Shown here piece by piece: positions 7,911 to 16,852 of a DNA stretch of 64,000 nucleotides. A model generated the notes under the pieces. That model had not been told where the DNA came from. It did not search any database and saw only the letters and a program-made list of their open reading frames with translations. The position numbers were made by a program, and so were the translations under genes. The stretch is from Phenylobacterium conjunctum (GTDB lineage: Bacteria > Pseudomonadota > Alphaproteobacteria > Caulobacterales > Caulobacteraceae), in NCBI RefSeq assembly GCF_042679085.1, contig NZ_JBHTLQ010000002.1:97726-161725 (forward strand), read 5' to 3'. Positions within the stretch are counted from its first letter, which is position 1. Each line of letters starts with the position of its first letter.

Positions 7911-8657
7911 ATGCGCGAAGACACGGGATTCCTGGACCGCCCCGACGGCGAACGCCTGGCGTGGCGTAAGATCGAGGGCGCGGGGCCGACCGTGGTCTGG
8001 CTGGGCGGGTTCAAGTCGGACATGGCCGGCAGCAAGGCTCAGACCCTGGCGGATTGGGCGATGGCGAACGGCCGGGCCTATGTCCGCTTCGACTATCTGG
8101 GCCATGGGGAATCCAGCGGCGACTTCGTGAAGGGGACCATCAGCCGCTGGCGCGAAGACGCCCTGGCGGTGATCGACCAACTGACCGCGGGGCCGCTGGT
8201 GCTGGTGGGCTCCTCCATGGGCGGCTGGCTGGCCTGCCTGGTCGCCGCGGTCCGGGCGGAGCGGATCGCCGGCATGGTGCTGGTCGCCCCCGCCGCCGAC
8301 TTCACTGAGAAACTGATGGTCCCGGAAATGACCGCCGCGGACCGGCTGGCCATGGATCGGGACGGGGTCTGGATGCGACCTTCGGACTATGGCGATCCCT
8401 ATCCCATCGCCCGCGAGCTGATCGAGGACGGCGCCCGCTGGTCGATCCTGCCAGGCCCCGTGCCCGTGGAGGCGCCGGTTCGCATCCTGCAGGGCGGGGT
8501 CGATCCGGACGTGCCGTGGCGCCACGCCCTGGCCCTGGCCCAGGCGCTCAAGACCGAGGACCTGGTGTTCTCGCTGATCAAGGATGGCGACCACCGGCTG
8601 TCACGGCCCCAGGACCTGCAGCGACTGGTCGCCGCGGTGGCGGAACTCGCGCCCTGA
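7911..8657 (+). CDS. Alpha/beta hydrolase
   Basis: 248-aa cytoplasmic alpha/beta-hydrolase. The nucleophile elbow is GSSMGG (serine near residue 103), the oxyanion strand is VVWLGGFKSDMAG, a late aspartate lies in LQGGVDPDVPW, and the catalytic His is in KDGDHRLSRP, all in canonical order. The sequence style resembles bacterial ABHD-type (mycophenolic acid acyl-glucuronide esterase-like) hydrolases; the substrate is unknown. It is divergent from the GT4 gene, and the two share a 31-bp promoter gap. Confidence 0.87.
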   Translation: MREDTGFLDRPDGERLAWRKIEGAGPTVVWLGGFKSDMAGSKAQTLADWAMANGRAYVRFDYLGHGESSGDFVKGTISRWREDALAVIDQLTAGPLVLVGSSMGGWLACLVAAVRAERIAGMVLVAPAADFTEKLMVPEMTAADRLAMDRDGVWMRPSDYGDPYPIARELIEDGARWSILPGPVPVEAPVRILQGGVDPDVPWRHALALAQALKTEDLVFSLIKDGDHRLSRPQDLQRLVAAVAELAP

Positions 8658-8817
8658 CTTCAGCAGCGGCCGGCTCAGCCACCGGTAGGGCCTGGCTAGC
8701 TGATCGCATACCTGGGGTATACTCTCCGGGGTTCTGACGTACTTAATCAATGTTTTCCGACGCCTAGTCCCGCCTGTGGCAAATTGGCGGGTTAGAAATC
8801 CGTTATCCAGTTTCGCG

Positions 8818-8831
8818 TGAAACCGGTTTCA
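8818..8831. promoter_or_regulatory. 14-bp perfect palindrome, possible LacI-family operator
   Basis: tgaaaccggtttca is a perfect 14-base palindrome with a central CG, the form typical of LacI/GalR-family operators. It lies 41 bp upstream of the preferred start of the hybrid kinase, in the 214-bp gap after the hydrolase gene. No LacI-type regulator is encoded in this window, so the partner is unknown. The operator role is inference. Confidence 0.4.
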
Positions 8832-8871
8832 GTTGGGCCGGCGTCTCTGGCCGGTCATGGGGGTGTTGGCG

Positions 8872-11259
8872 ATGAGAAGCGCTGGAACCGTCTCGCGTCT
8901 TCCCTACGGCATGACCGGCGACGAGCCGGCGTTCGAACGCGCCGCCGCCCTGGCCTCCGCCCTGTTCGGCAAGGTCTATGTCAGCATCGTCATCGTCTCA
9001 GACGGCGCTGTCTGGCGAAACATCGATCCGGATGGCCAGCTGATCCTTGGGACGCCGTTTGCGGATCCGGTCACCGAGTCCGGCGTCGCCCAATGGTGGG
9101 CGGACACCACCCAGGCCCCGGAGCTGGCGGCCAGCGTGCTTGTCACTGGCCCACCCTTTATCCGCTTCGCCGCCGCCGCCCCGGTCCGTCTGCCCGGCGG
9201 CGACCTTCAGGGGGCGATCGCCGTCGCCGGTCTGGAGCCGCGCCCCTACGACGCCGACCTCCTGGCCAACCTCGAACGGCTGGCCGCCATGATCGCCGAC
9301 GAGTGCGATCGCGCCAGGACCCGTGAGCGCCTCAGCGCCCGAGAGGCCGAGGCGGAGCGCTCCGCTTGGCGGGAGCGCGTGTTCGCCGCCGTCGCCCCGG
9401 CGTCGATCGTCATGACCGATCTCGAGCTGAGGGTCATCAAGGCTAGCCAGCGGTTCCTGAATGCGGCCGGCTACACCGAGAACCAGGTGCTCGGCCGGAC
9501 GCTCCCCGAGGTGATCCCGGAATATGACCGGCGCTTCGGGACGTTCATCCAACGTTGCCTTGAGGGGGAGACGGTGGCGGCGGAACGGGTCGCCGTCCGC
9601 TTGCCGGGCCGCGGCGTCCTCTGGCTGCGGGTGGAGATGAGCCCCTGGCGGGACAGCGAGGGGCGGATCGCTGGCGTCATCAGCGCGACCACCGACATCA
9701 GCGACCTCGTTGAGGCCCTGGAGCGGACTGAGCGCTCGGAACAGCGCCTCAGCCTGGCGGCCCAGATCGCCGACCTGCACGTCTGGGAGCTGGACTATGC
9801 GCGCGGCGAGCTGATCCAGTCCGGCGCCCCGACCGCGGTCTTTGACCAGGAGTGGACGTACGAGCAACTGGCGCTTGACAGCAATCGCACCATTCACCCC
9901 GACGACCGCGCCCTGATCGGCGACGAATGGGTCCAGGCGGTGAACGAGGATCGCCCCTTCTTTCCGGAGTACCGGGTCGTGCGCCTGGACAACCGGGAGG
10001 TCTGGGCCAAGAGCGCCGTCAAGCTGGTCCGCGGCGAGACCGGCGAGCCCCTGCGCCTGGTCGGCGCCTTGTTGAACATCACCGACCGCAAGCAGACCGA
10101 GGTCGCCCTGCGACAGGCCAAGGAGGCGGCCGAGGCGGCCAACAAGGCCAAGTCCGCCTTCCTGGCCACGATGAGCCATGAGATCCGCACGCCGTTGAAC
10201 GGGGTGTTGGGCATGGCCCAGGTGATGGCGGCGGATGCGCTTTCCGACACCCAGCGCGAGCGGCTGGAGGTGGTCCGCCGGTCGGGGGAATCGCTGCTGG
10301 CCATCCTCAACGACGTGCTGGACCTGTCGAAGATCGAGGCGGGCAAGCTTGAGCTCGAGGCCGCCGAGTTCGACATCGCCGAGGTGGTCGTGGGCGTGTT
10401 TGCGACCTTCGAGCCCCTGGCCCGCGGCAAGGGCCTGGACCTGTCGGTGGAGATCGCCGAGCCAGCCCGAGGCGTCTACCTGGCCGACAGCGTGCGCGTG
10501 CGCCAGGTGTTGCTGAACCTGGTGTCCAATGCGCTGAAGTTCACCGACGACGGGGCGGTGCGCATCCGCGTGGCCCGCGAGGCCGGGCTGCTCAGCCTGG
10601 AGGTGGCGGACACCGGCATCGGCCTGACCCCGGAACAGGCGGCTCGGCTGTTCGACAAGTTCGAGCAGGCCGACGTCTCAACCACCCGGCGCTATGGCGG
10701 CACCGGCCTGGGCCTCTCGATCTGCCGCGAGCTGGTGGAGCTGATGGGCGGGAGCATTGCGGTGCGCAGCGCCCCGGGTGAGGGCGCCTGCTTTACTGTC
10801 CGACTTCCCCTGCCTTGGATCGGGCCCGCCGCGGATGCTCCTGCGACGCCGACCGAGACCGCCCAGGCAAGCGCGCCGCCGCCAGTGCGGGTTCTGGCGG
10901 CCGAGGACAATCCGGTGAACCGCATGGTGCTCACCGCCATGCTGGAGCAGGCCGGGCTGGAGCCTGAGGTGGTGGGCGACGGCGCCGAGGCCGTGGCGCG
11001 CTGGCGCGCCGAGCCCTGGGACCTGATCCTCATGGATGTCCAGATGCCGGGCATGGATGGCCCCGAGGCCACCCGGATCATCCGCGCCGAGGAGGCCGCG
11101 ACCGGTCGGCCGCGCACGCCGATCATCGCCCTGACCGCCAACGCCATGTCGCATCAGGTGGCCGACTACCTGGCTGGGGGCATGGATGACTTCGTGGCCA
11201 AGCCGCTGGAGATCGCCCTGTTGTTCGCGGCGATGGAACGGGTGCTGGAGCCGGCCTAG
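8872..11259 (+). CDS. Hybrid sensor histidine kinase (GAF-PAS-PAS-HisKA-HATPase-REC)
   Basis: 795-aa soluble-looking hybrid kinase with no clear membrane segment. Order: a GAF-like domain (about residues 15-140), PAS near 155-275, a second PAS near 285-405, a coiled linker, and a dimerisation domain with the phospho-accepting His436 in MSHEIRTPLNG. The ATPase domain follows (NLVSNALKFT, DTGIGL, GGTGLGLSIC), then a receiver with Asp722 in LILMDVQMPG and a lysine in FVAKPLE. The ATG at 8872 is chosen for its GGGGG at good spacing; ATG 8857 and TTG 8833 are in-frame alternatives. It is an orphan kinase: no response regulator or phosphotransferase is adjacent. It overlaps the convergent epimerase gene by CTAG. 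Confidence 0.93.
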   Translation: MRSAGTVSRLPYGMTGDEPAFERAAALASALFGKVYVSIVIVSDGAVWRNIDPDGQLILGTPFADPVTESGVAQWWADTTQAPELAASVLVTGPPFIRFAAAAPVRLPGGDLQGAIAVAGLEPRPYDADLLANLERLAAMIADECDRARTRERLSAREAEAERSAWRERVFAAVAPASIVMTDLELRVIKASQRFLNAAGYTENQVLGRTLPEVIPEYDRRFGTFIQRCLEGETVAAERVAVRLPGRGVLWLRVEMSPWRDSEGRIAGVISATTDISDLVEALERTERSEQRLSLAAQIADLHVWELDYARGELIQSGAPTAVFDQEWTYEQLALDSNRTIHPDDRALIGDEWVQAVNEDRPFFPEYRVVRLDNREVWAKSAVKLVRGETGEPLRLVGALLNITDRKQTEVALRQAKEAAEAANKAKSAFLATMSHEIRTPLNGVLGMAQVMAADALSDTQRERLEVVRRSGESLLAILNDVLDLSKIEAGKLELEAAEFDIAEVVVGVFATFEPLARGKGLDLSVEIAEPARGVYLADSVRVRQVLLNLVSNALKFTDDGAVRIRVAREAGLLSLEVADTGIGLTPEQAARLFDKFEQADVSTTRRYGGTGLGLSICRELVELMGGSIAVRSAPGEGACFTVRLPLPWIGPAADAPATPTETAQASAPPPVRVLAAEDNPVNRMVLTAMLEQAGLEPEVVGDGAEAVARWRAEPWDLILMDVQMPGMDGPEATRIIRAEEAATGRPRTPIIALTANAMSHQVADYLAGGMDDFVAKPLEIALLFAAMERVLEPA

Positions 11260-12116
11260 CCGCCGGCGGCCAGGATCGCGGCCAAGCCCTCGCGATAGGT
11301 GGGATAGGCCGGGCGCCAGCCAAGCTCGGCCTTGGCCCGCGCGTTAGAGACCCGTTTGGTCTCGGCGTAGAACCGCCGCGCCTGGGGCGTCATGGATTGC
11401 AGATCGAGCGGCGTCTCCGGCGGCGGCGTCCTGCCCAGCAGGCCGGCCGCGTGGGCGATCACCTCGCTGTTCGGCGCCGGCTCGTCGTCGCACAGATTGT
11501 AGATCCCGCCGGGCCGCGGCCGGGCGATGGAGGCCTCCAGCCCGGCGGCCAGGTCGTCCACATGGATGCGGCTGAACACCTGGCCGGGGGCGGCGATCCG
11601 CTTGGCGCGGCCCTCGCGCAGGCGGTCAAGGGCTGAGCGGCCGGGGCCATAGATGCCCGGCAGGCGGAAGACGGTGACGGTCAGCCCCATGCCCAGGCCG
11701 ACGTCCAGCCAGTCCCGCTCCGCCCGCACCCGGCGCGCGCCCTCCAGCGACTGGGCGGCCAGGCGGCTGTCCTCGAACACCCAGCGGCCGCCACGGTCGC
11801 CATAGACCCCGGTGGTGGACAGATAGCCGATCCAGTCGGGAAAGGCGCCGGACCGGGCCAGGGCCGGGACCAGCGCGGGCAGGGCGGGGCAGCCCTCGGC
11901 GTCGGGCGGGGCGGTCAACAGGATGGCGTTGGACGCCTTCAGCGCCGCATCCAGCGCGGCGGCGTCGTCCAGGGGAACCGGAATGACGCCCTGGGCCTCC
12001 AGGGCCGCGGGATCACGCCCTGGGCGCAGGCTGGCGGCGATGGTCCAGCCCTTCGGCTTCAGGCGTCTGGCGAGCGCCTGGGCGCTGAATCCGTAGCCGA
12101 AGACGAAGAGCTGCAT
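11256..12116 (-). CDS. SDR-family NAD-dependent epimerase/dehydratase-like protein
   Basis: 286-aa extended-type short-chain dehydrogenase. It opens with LFVFGYGFSAQALARRL, a glycine-rich Rossmann start, and has YLSTTGVYGDRGG, FRLPGIYGPGRSALDRL and FSRIHVDDLAAGL, the pattern of the atypical YeeZ-like epimerase group. The usual YxxxK catalytic pair is not obvious, so activity is uncertain. Twelve bp separate it from galU, which suggests a shared transcript (galU first) and a role in nucleotide-sugar or stress-related metabolism. Confidence 0.82.
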   Translation of the reverse strand: MQLFVFGYGFSAQALARRLKPKGWTIAASLRPGRDPAALEAQGVIPVPLDDAAALDAALKASNAILLTAPPDAEGCPALPALVPALARSGAFPDWIGYLSTTGVYGDRGGRWVFEDSRLAAQSLEGARRVRAERDWLDVGLGMGLTVTVFRLPGIYGPGRSALDRLREGRAKRIAAPGQVFSRIHVDDLAAGLEASIARPRPGGIYNLCDDEPAPNSEVIAHAAGLLGRTPPPETPLDLQSMTPQARRFYAETKRVSNARAKAELGWRPAYPTYREGLAAILAAGG

Positions 12117-12128
12117 GGCGAGGCTCTG

Positions 12129-12998
12129 TCAGAGCAGCTCCTGGATCGCCGCGCGGGCCGCGTCGGCCAGGTCCGGGCGAGCCAGGGCGAAGGCGACATT
12201 GGCCCGCAGGAGGCCGATCTTGTCGCCGCAGTCGTAGGTGATCCCGTCATATTCCAGGGCGTGGAAGGTCTGGGCCTTCATCAGCTCGACCATGGAGTCG
12301 GTCAGCTGGATCTCGCCGCCGGCGCCCTTGCCCTGGTTTTCCAGCAGGTCGAAGATTTCCGGCTGCAGGATGTAGCGGCCCGAGATGAACAGGTTCGACG
12401 GCTCGGTCCCCAGCGGCGGCTTCTCCACCATGCCGGTCATGCGGTTCAGGCGGCCGTCGCGGCCGTCCAGGGCGACGATGCCGTACTTGTAGGTCTCGCC
12501 TTCCGGCGCGGGCTCCACGGCGATGATGTTGCCGCCGACCTGCTCATAGGCCGCCACGCACTGGGACAGGGCGCCCGGCTTGGCCATCATCAGCATGTCC
12601 GGCAGCATGACCGCGAAGGGCTCATCGCCGATGATGTCGCGGGCGCACCAGACCGCGTGGCCCAGGCCCAGGGGCGCCATCTGGCGCACGAAACTCATCT
12701 GGCCGGGCTTGGGCAGGTCGCGGCGGACATCGGCCAGGATGTCGGCCTTGCCCTTGGCCTCCAACGCGCCCTCGATCTCGGGGTTGGCGTCGAAATAGTC
12801 CTCGATCGCGCCCTGGCCGCGGCCGGTGATGAAGACGATGTGCTCGATGCCGGCGGCGCGCGCCTCCTCGACCACATAGGACAGGATCGGACGGTCGACG
12901 ACGTTCAGCAGGTTCTTCGGGGTGGTCTTGGCCCCCGGCAACACACGGGTCCCCAGGCCCGCCACCGGCAGCACCGCCTTGCGCACGCGTTTGGTCAT
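12129..12998 (-). CDS. galU: UTP-glucose-1-phosphate uridylyltransferase
   Basis: Makes UDP-glucose from glucose-1-phosphate and UTP (289 aa, family size). Seen: KAVLPVAGLGTRVLPGAKTT near the N-terminus, the nucleotide-binding and catalytic region, AVMLPDMLMMAKPG with the metal-binding aspartate, and VEKPPLGTEPSNLFISGRY. Its product is the substrate of Ugd, encoded 4 kb away on the same strand. With glmS, glmM, ugd and the phosphomutase it forms a local precursor block for envelope polysaccharides. Confidence 0.95.
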   Translation of the reverse strand: MTKRVRKAVLPVAGLGTRVLPGAKTTPKNLLNVVDRPILSYVVEEARAAGIEHIVFITGRGQGAIEDYFDANPEIEGALEAKGKADILADVRRDLPKPGQMSFVRQMAPLGLGHAVWCARDIIGDEPFAVMLPDMLMMAKPGALSQCVAAYEQVGGNIIAVEPAPEGETYKYGIVALDGRDGRLNRMTGMVEKPPLGTEPSNLFISGRYILQPEIFDLLENQGKGAGGEIQLTDSMVELMKAQTFHALEYDGITYDCGDKIGLLRANVAFALARPDLADAARAAIQELL

Positions 12999-13091
12999 CG
13001 TTTCCTCCGAGTGATTCCTGCCTAGAGAAGGCGGCAGTGGAAATCCACCGGGGACTTGTGGCGTTCCGAAAAAGAGCCGGCCGCTGTTCGC

Positions 13092-14912
13092 CTATTCGAC
13101 GGTGACGGACTTGGCGAGATTGCGCGGCTGGTCCACGTCCGCGCCCTTCAGCACGGCGACGTGATAGGCCAGGAGCTGGATCGGCGCCGACATCACGAGG
13201 GCCGAGATCAGCGGGTCGGAGGACGGGGCGGTCACCACCACCTTGGCGCCGGCCGGCGCGTGCTTGGCGCCCTCGGTGTCGGTGATGAACACCACCTGGC
13301 CGCCGCGGGCCATGACCTCGCTCATGTTCGAGGCCGACTTCTCGAACCAGGCGTCGAAGGGCGCCAGGATGATGATCGGGGTCTGGTCGTCCACCAGGGC
13401 GATGGGGCCGTGCTTCAGCTCGCCGGCGGCGTAACCCTCGGCGTGGATGTAGCTGATCTCCTTCAGCTTCAGCGCGCCTTCCAGGGCCAGGGCCGACATG
13501 GGGCCGCGGCCCAGATAGAGCACGTCCTTAGCCTTGGAGACCTCGACGGCGATGTCGCGGATGGCGTCTTCAAGGCCGATGGCCTCGGCGATCAGGCGCG
13601 GGGCTTCCAGCAGCACCTTCACCAGCCGCTGCTCCTCGGCCTCGGACAGCCGGCCGCGGGCCTTGGCGGCGGCGATTGCGATGGAGATCAGCACGCTGAC
13701 CTGGGCGGTGAAGGCCTTGGTGGAGGCCACCCCGATCTCCGGGCCGCAATGGATCGGCCAGACCACGTCCACCTCGCGGGCGATGGTGGACTCCGTCGCA
13801 TTGACGATGGCCGCGCTCTGCATGCCGCGCTCGGTGCAGTAGCGCAGGGCCGCCAGGGTGTCGGCGGTCTCGCCCGACTGGGACATGGCGATGACCAGGG
13901 AGGCGGGGCGGATAGCCGGATCGCGGTAGCGGAACTCCGAGGCGATCTCGACATCCACCGGCAGGTCCGCCAGCTGCTCGATCAGGTAGCGGCCGATGAC
14001 CCCGGCGATGTAGCTGGTGCCGCAGGCGACGATCTGCACCCGCTCCAGCTTGGCGAAGTCCAGGTCGCCGGGCACGGCCACGCGGCCGCCCAGGGTGTCC
14101 ACATAGGCCGCGATGGTGCGCTGGCACCCCTCGGGCTGGTCGTGGATCTCCTTTTCCATGAAGTGGCGGTAGTTGCCCTTCTCCATCAGCACGGCCGACG
14201 ACGGCACGGTGCGGATCGGACGGTCGGCCGGGGCTCCCGAGGCGTCATAGACCTCCGCGCCATTGTGGGTCAGGACCGCCCAGTCGCCGTCCTGCAGATA
14301 GGCGATGCGGTTGGTGAAGGGGCCGAGCGCCAGGCCGTCTGAGCCGACATACATCTCGCCCTGGCCATAGCCGAGCGCGAGCGGCGGGCCGTTGCGGGCG
14401 GCCAGGATCACCTCGTCCTCGCCGCCGATCAGCACGCACAGGGCGAAGGCGCCGCGCAGCCGGGCCAGCGTGGCCGCGAACGCCTCGCGGGGGCTAAGCC
14501 CGGTGGCCAGTTCGGCGTCCAGCAGGTGGGCGACCACCTCAGTGTCGGTGTCGCTCTGGAACTCCCGCCCGGTGGCGATCAGCTCGGCCTTCAGTTCGGC
14601 GAAGTTCTCAATGATGCCGTTGTGGACCACGGCCACGCGGCCGACGATATGCGGGTGGGCGTTGCGCTCGGTGGGCGCGCCGTGGGTGGCCCAGCGGGTA
14701 TGGCCGATGCCGGTGGTGGCGTTGAGCGGCTCCTTCGCCACCACGGCCTCCAGCTCCCGCAGCTTGCCGGGCGCCCGGCGGCGTTCCAGCTTGCCGTTCA
14801 CCTGGGCCGCGATGCCCGCGGAGTCATAGCCGCGATATTCCAGCCGCTTCAGGCTTTCGATCAGGCGGTCCTGGACCGAGCTGTTTCCGACAATGCCGAT
14901 GATGCCGCACAT
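13092..14912 (-). CDS. glmS: Glutamine-fructose-6-phosphate aminotransferase (isomerizing)
   Basis: 606-aa enzyme that makes glucosamine-6-phosphate, the first step to UDP-GlcNAc. The start is set at MCGIIGIVGN because Cys2 must become the N-terminal nucleophile of the glutaminase domain after Met removal. The frame extends upstream, but that extension would block catalysis. Glutaminase domain about 1-240 (GHTRWATHG, HNGIIENF). Two SIS isomerase domains follow (VACGTSYIAG, AMSQSGETADT, STKAFTAQV), ending LAKSVTVE. It is divergent from glmM, which acts next. No glmS ribozyme-like sequence was recognised upstream. Confidence 0.97.
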   Translation of the reverse strand: MCGIIGIVGNSSVQDRLIESLKRLEYRGYDSAGIAAQVNGKLERRRAPGKLRELEAVVAKEPLNATTGIGHTRWATHGAPTERNAHPHIVGRVAVVHNGIIENFAELKAELIATGREFQSDTDTEVVAHLLDAELATGLSPREAFAATLARLRGAFALCVLIGGEDEVILAARNGPPLALGYGQGEMYVGSDGLALGPFTNRIAYLQDGDWAVLTHNGAEVYDASGAPADRPIRTVPSSAVLMEKGNYRHFMEKEIHDQPEGCQRTIAAYVDTLGGRVAVPGDLDFAKLERVQIVACGTSYIAGVIGRYLIEQLADLPVDVEIASEFRYRDPAIRPASLVIAMSQSGETADTLAALRYCTERGMQSAAIVNATESTIAREVDVVWPIHCGPEIGVASTKAFTAQVSVLISIAIAAAKARGRLSEAEEQRLVKVLLEAPRLIAEAIGLEDAIRDIAVEVSKAKDVLYLGRGPMSALALEGALKLKEISYIHAEGYAAGELKHGPIALVDDQTPIIILAPFDAWFEKSASNMSEVMARGGQVVFITDTEGAKHAPAGAKVVVTAPSSDPLISALVMSAPIQLLAYHVAVLKGADVDQPRNLAKSVTVE

Positions 14913-15056
14913 ATGCCGCAGTCCTTTTGTCCAAGCGCGTCGCCGAGATATGGTCGTGGCCGAGCCGCCCTTTAGCATTCGCAAACGCGGCGTCGACTAA
15001 ATCTGGGTTTCCGATCATTTCGGTGACCGGACAGGCCCCTCCGAGAGACCTCCATC

Positions 15057-16409
15057 ATGACCAAACGCGCCTATTTTGGGACCGACGGCATCCGCGGCCA
15101 GGCTAACAGCCACCCTATGACCGCCGAGGTGGCGCTGCGGGTCGGGCTGGCCGCCGGCAAGATGTTCATGTCTCAGGACGAACGGCGGCACATGGTGGTG
15201 ATCGGCAAGGACACCCGCCTTTCCGGCTACATGGTCGAGCCGGCCCTGGTGGCGGGTTTCGCCAGCGTGGGCATGGATGTCCGTCTGCTGGGCCCTATGC
15301 CGACGCCGGGCGTGGCCATGATGACCCGGTCGCTGCGCGCTGACCTGGGGGTGATGATCTCGGCCTCGCACAACGCCTATACCGATAACGGCATCAAGCT
15401 GTTCGGCCCCGACGGCTACAAGCTCTCCGACGAGCGCGAGCTGGAGATCGAGGCCCTGATGGACCAGAGCCTTTCCGAAGGGCTGGCCGCGCCGACCGCG
15501 CTCGGCCGGGTCGCCCGGGTCCAGGACAGCCAGGCCCGCTATGTGGAGATCGCCAAGGCGACCTTCCCGCGCCGGCTCAGCCTGAACGGTCTTCGGGTGG
15601 TGATCGATTGCGCCAACGGCGCGGCCTACAAGGTGGCGCCCACCGCCCTCTACGAGCTGGGCGCGGAAGTCATCTCCATCGGCGTCGGGCCGAACGGCAC
15701 GAACATCAACGAGGACTGTGGCTCGACCCATCCGGAAGCGATGATCCGGGCGGTGAAGGAGTATCGCGCCGACATCGGTGTCGCCCTGGATGGCGACGCT
15801 GACCGGCTGGTGATCTGTGACGAGAAGGGCCACGTGGTCGACGGCGACCAGATCATGGCCCTGATCGCCGGCCACTGGGCCCGTAAGGGGCGGCTGAACG
15901 GCGGCGGCGTGGTCGCGACCGTGATGTCGAACCTGGGCCTGGAGCGGTTCCTGGCCGCACGCGATCTGAAGCTGGAGCGGACCCAGGTCGGCGACCGCTA
16001 TGTCATGGCCCGCATGCGTGAGGGCGGTTTCAACCTGGGCGGCGAACAGTCCGGGCATCTGATCCTGTCGGACTTCTCGACCACCGGCGATGGCCTGCTG
16101 GCCGCCTTGCAGGTGCTGGCGGTGCTGAAGGATTCCGACAAGCCGATGAGCGCGCTCGCCCGCCAGTTCGACCCCGTGCCCCAGCTGCTGGAGAATGTCC
16201 GTTTCGTCTCCGGCAAGCCGCTGGACGCCGCGCCGGTCAAGGCGGTGATCAAGGACGCTGAGCAGCGCCTGGGCGGGGGCGGCCGCATCGTGGTTCGCGC
16301 CTCTGGCACCGAGCCCCTGATCCGCATCATGGCCGAGGGCGACGACGAGGGTCTGGTCCGCCAGGTGGTCAAGGAGATCGCCGGGGCGGTGAAGAAGGCC
16401 GCCGCCTGA
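15057..16409 (+). CDS. glmM: Phosphoglucosamine mutase
   Basis: 450-aa alpha-D-phosphohexomutase converting GlcN-6-P to GlcN-1-P for peptidoglycan and LPS precursors. Motifs in order: YFGTDGIRGQAN at the N-terminus, the phospho-serine loop ISASHNAYTDNGIK, the metal loop ALDGDADRLV, the sugar-binding GGEQSGHLI, and the phosphate-binding RASGTEPLIRIMAEG. It is divergent from glmS with 144 bp between starts. The adjacent placement of the two consecutive pathway enzymes supports both calls. Confidence 0.97.
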   Translation: MTKRAYFGTDGIRGQANSHPMTAEVALRVGLAAGKMFMSQDERRHMVVIGKDTRLSGYMVEPALVAGFASVGMDVRLLGPMPTPGVAMMTRSLRADLGVMISASHNAYTDNGIKLFGPDGYKLSDERELEIEALMDQSLSEGLAAPTALGRVARVQDSQARYVEIAKATFPRRLSLNGLRVVIDCANGAAYKVAPTALYELGAEVISIGVGPNGTNINEDCGSTHPEAMIRAVKEYRADIGVALDGDADRLVICDEKGHVVDGDQIMALIAGHWARKGRLNGGGVVATVMSNLGLERFLAARDLKLERTQVGDRYVMARMREGGFNLGGEQSGHLILSDFSTTGDGLLAALQVLAVLKDSDKPMSALARQFDPVPQLLENVRFVSGKPLDAAPVKAVIKDAEQRLGGGGRIVVRASGTEPLIRIMAEGDDEGLVRQVVKEIAGAVKKAAA

Positions 16410-16453
16410 CCTTGGGTCAGGTCGTCCTCGCCCTGAAATACCCAGTCCGGGCC

Positions 16454-16567
16454 AGAGCATTTTCCGATAGGCGTCAAGCGGCTATCGGATCGGAAAGTGC
16501 TCTAAGATTTTGAATTAGAGTTCTTTTTGTCCGATCTGACTGGCTGGGTCAGATCGGAAAGGGCTCT
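16454..16567. repeat. Two tandem imperfect inverted repeats
   Basis: Within the 263-bp gap after glmM two palindromic units lie back to back. Unit 1 (16454-16503) runs from agagcattttccgatag to ctatcggatcggaaagtgctct reversed. Unit 2 (16517-16567) runs from agagttctttttgtccgatctga to a mirrored end finishing ggaaagggctct. Both share the outer agag...ctct ends and an inner tccgat core, so they belong to one family. They could form hairpins in RNA or DNA. The function is unknown, and no other copy was seen in this window. Confidence 0.65.
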
Positions 16568-16672
16568 GCGCGGGAACCTTTGCCGCACTTGCAAATTGAA
16601 GGATTCGTGGCAGCCTGATCTTGGCTCCGGCGCTCGACCGTCGGTGACCTATAAAAGGACTGGGAGAGAGAC

Positions 16673-16828
16673 ATGCCGCGCAAAGTCGCCTTGGCGGGCG
16701 TTGCGAGACAAGAGCCGAAGAGCGTCAGCTCAATCGCTTGCCTCGCTTTCGTAGCCGCCCTCGCCGTCGCCTTCTGGGCCGGCGCCCTGTGGTTCGGGAA
16801 CCTTCTGATCCAGCTGTTCGCGGCCTGA
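16673..16828 (+). CDS. Small single-span membrane protein, hypothetical
   Basis: A 51-codon frame with a strong Shine-Dalgarno (tgggagagagac) directly before the ATG. The product begins MPRKVALAGVARQEPKS, a short basic/polar N-terminus, followed by one hydrophobic span of about 22 residues (IACLAFVAALAVAFWAGALW) and a short tail ending LLIQLFAA. Probably an inner-membrane microprotein. No family was recognised. It lies between the palindromic repeats and the convergent ugd gene. Confidence 0.6.
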   Translation: MPRKVALAGVARQEPKSVSSIACLAFVAALAVAFWAGALWFGNLLIQLFAA

Positions 16829-16852
16829 GCCCCCGTCAAGGGGCCCGACCGT

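Noticed and set aside
6776..7969. A 397-codon plus-strand frame opposite the GT4 gene
   Set aside because: Antisense shadow; the GT4 motifs on the minus strand are unambiguous.
14913..15056. A glmS ribozyme in the glmS upstream region
   Set aside because: The gap is only 144 bp and shared with glmM; no ribozyme-like core was recognised, and this riboswitch is typical of Firmicutes.
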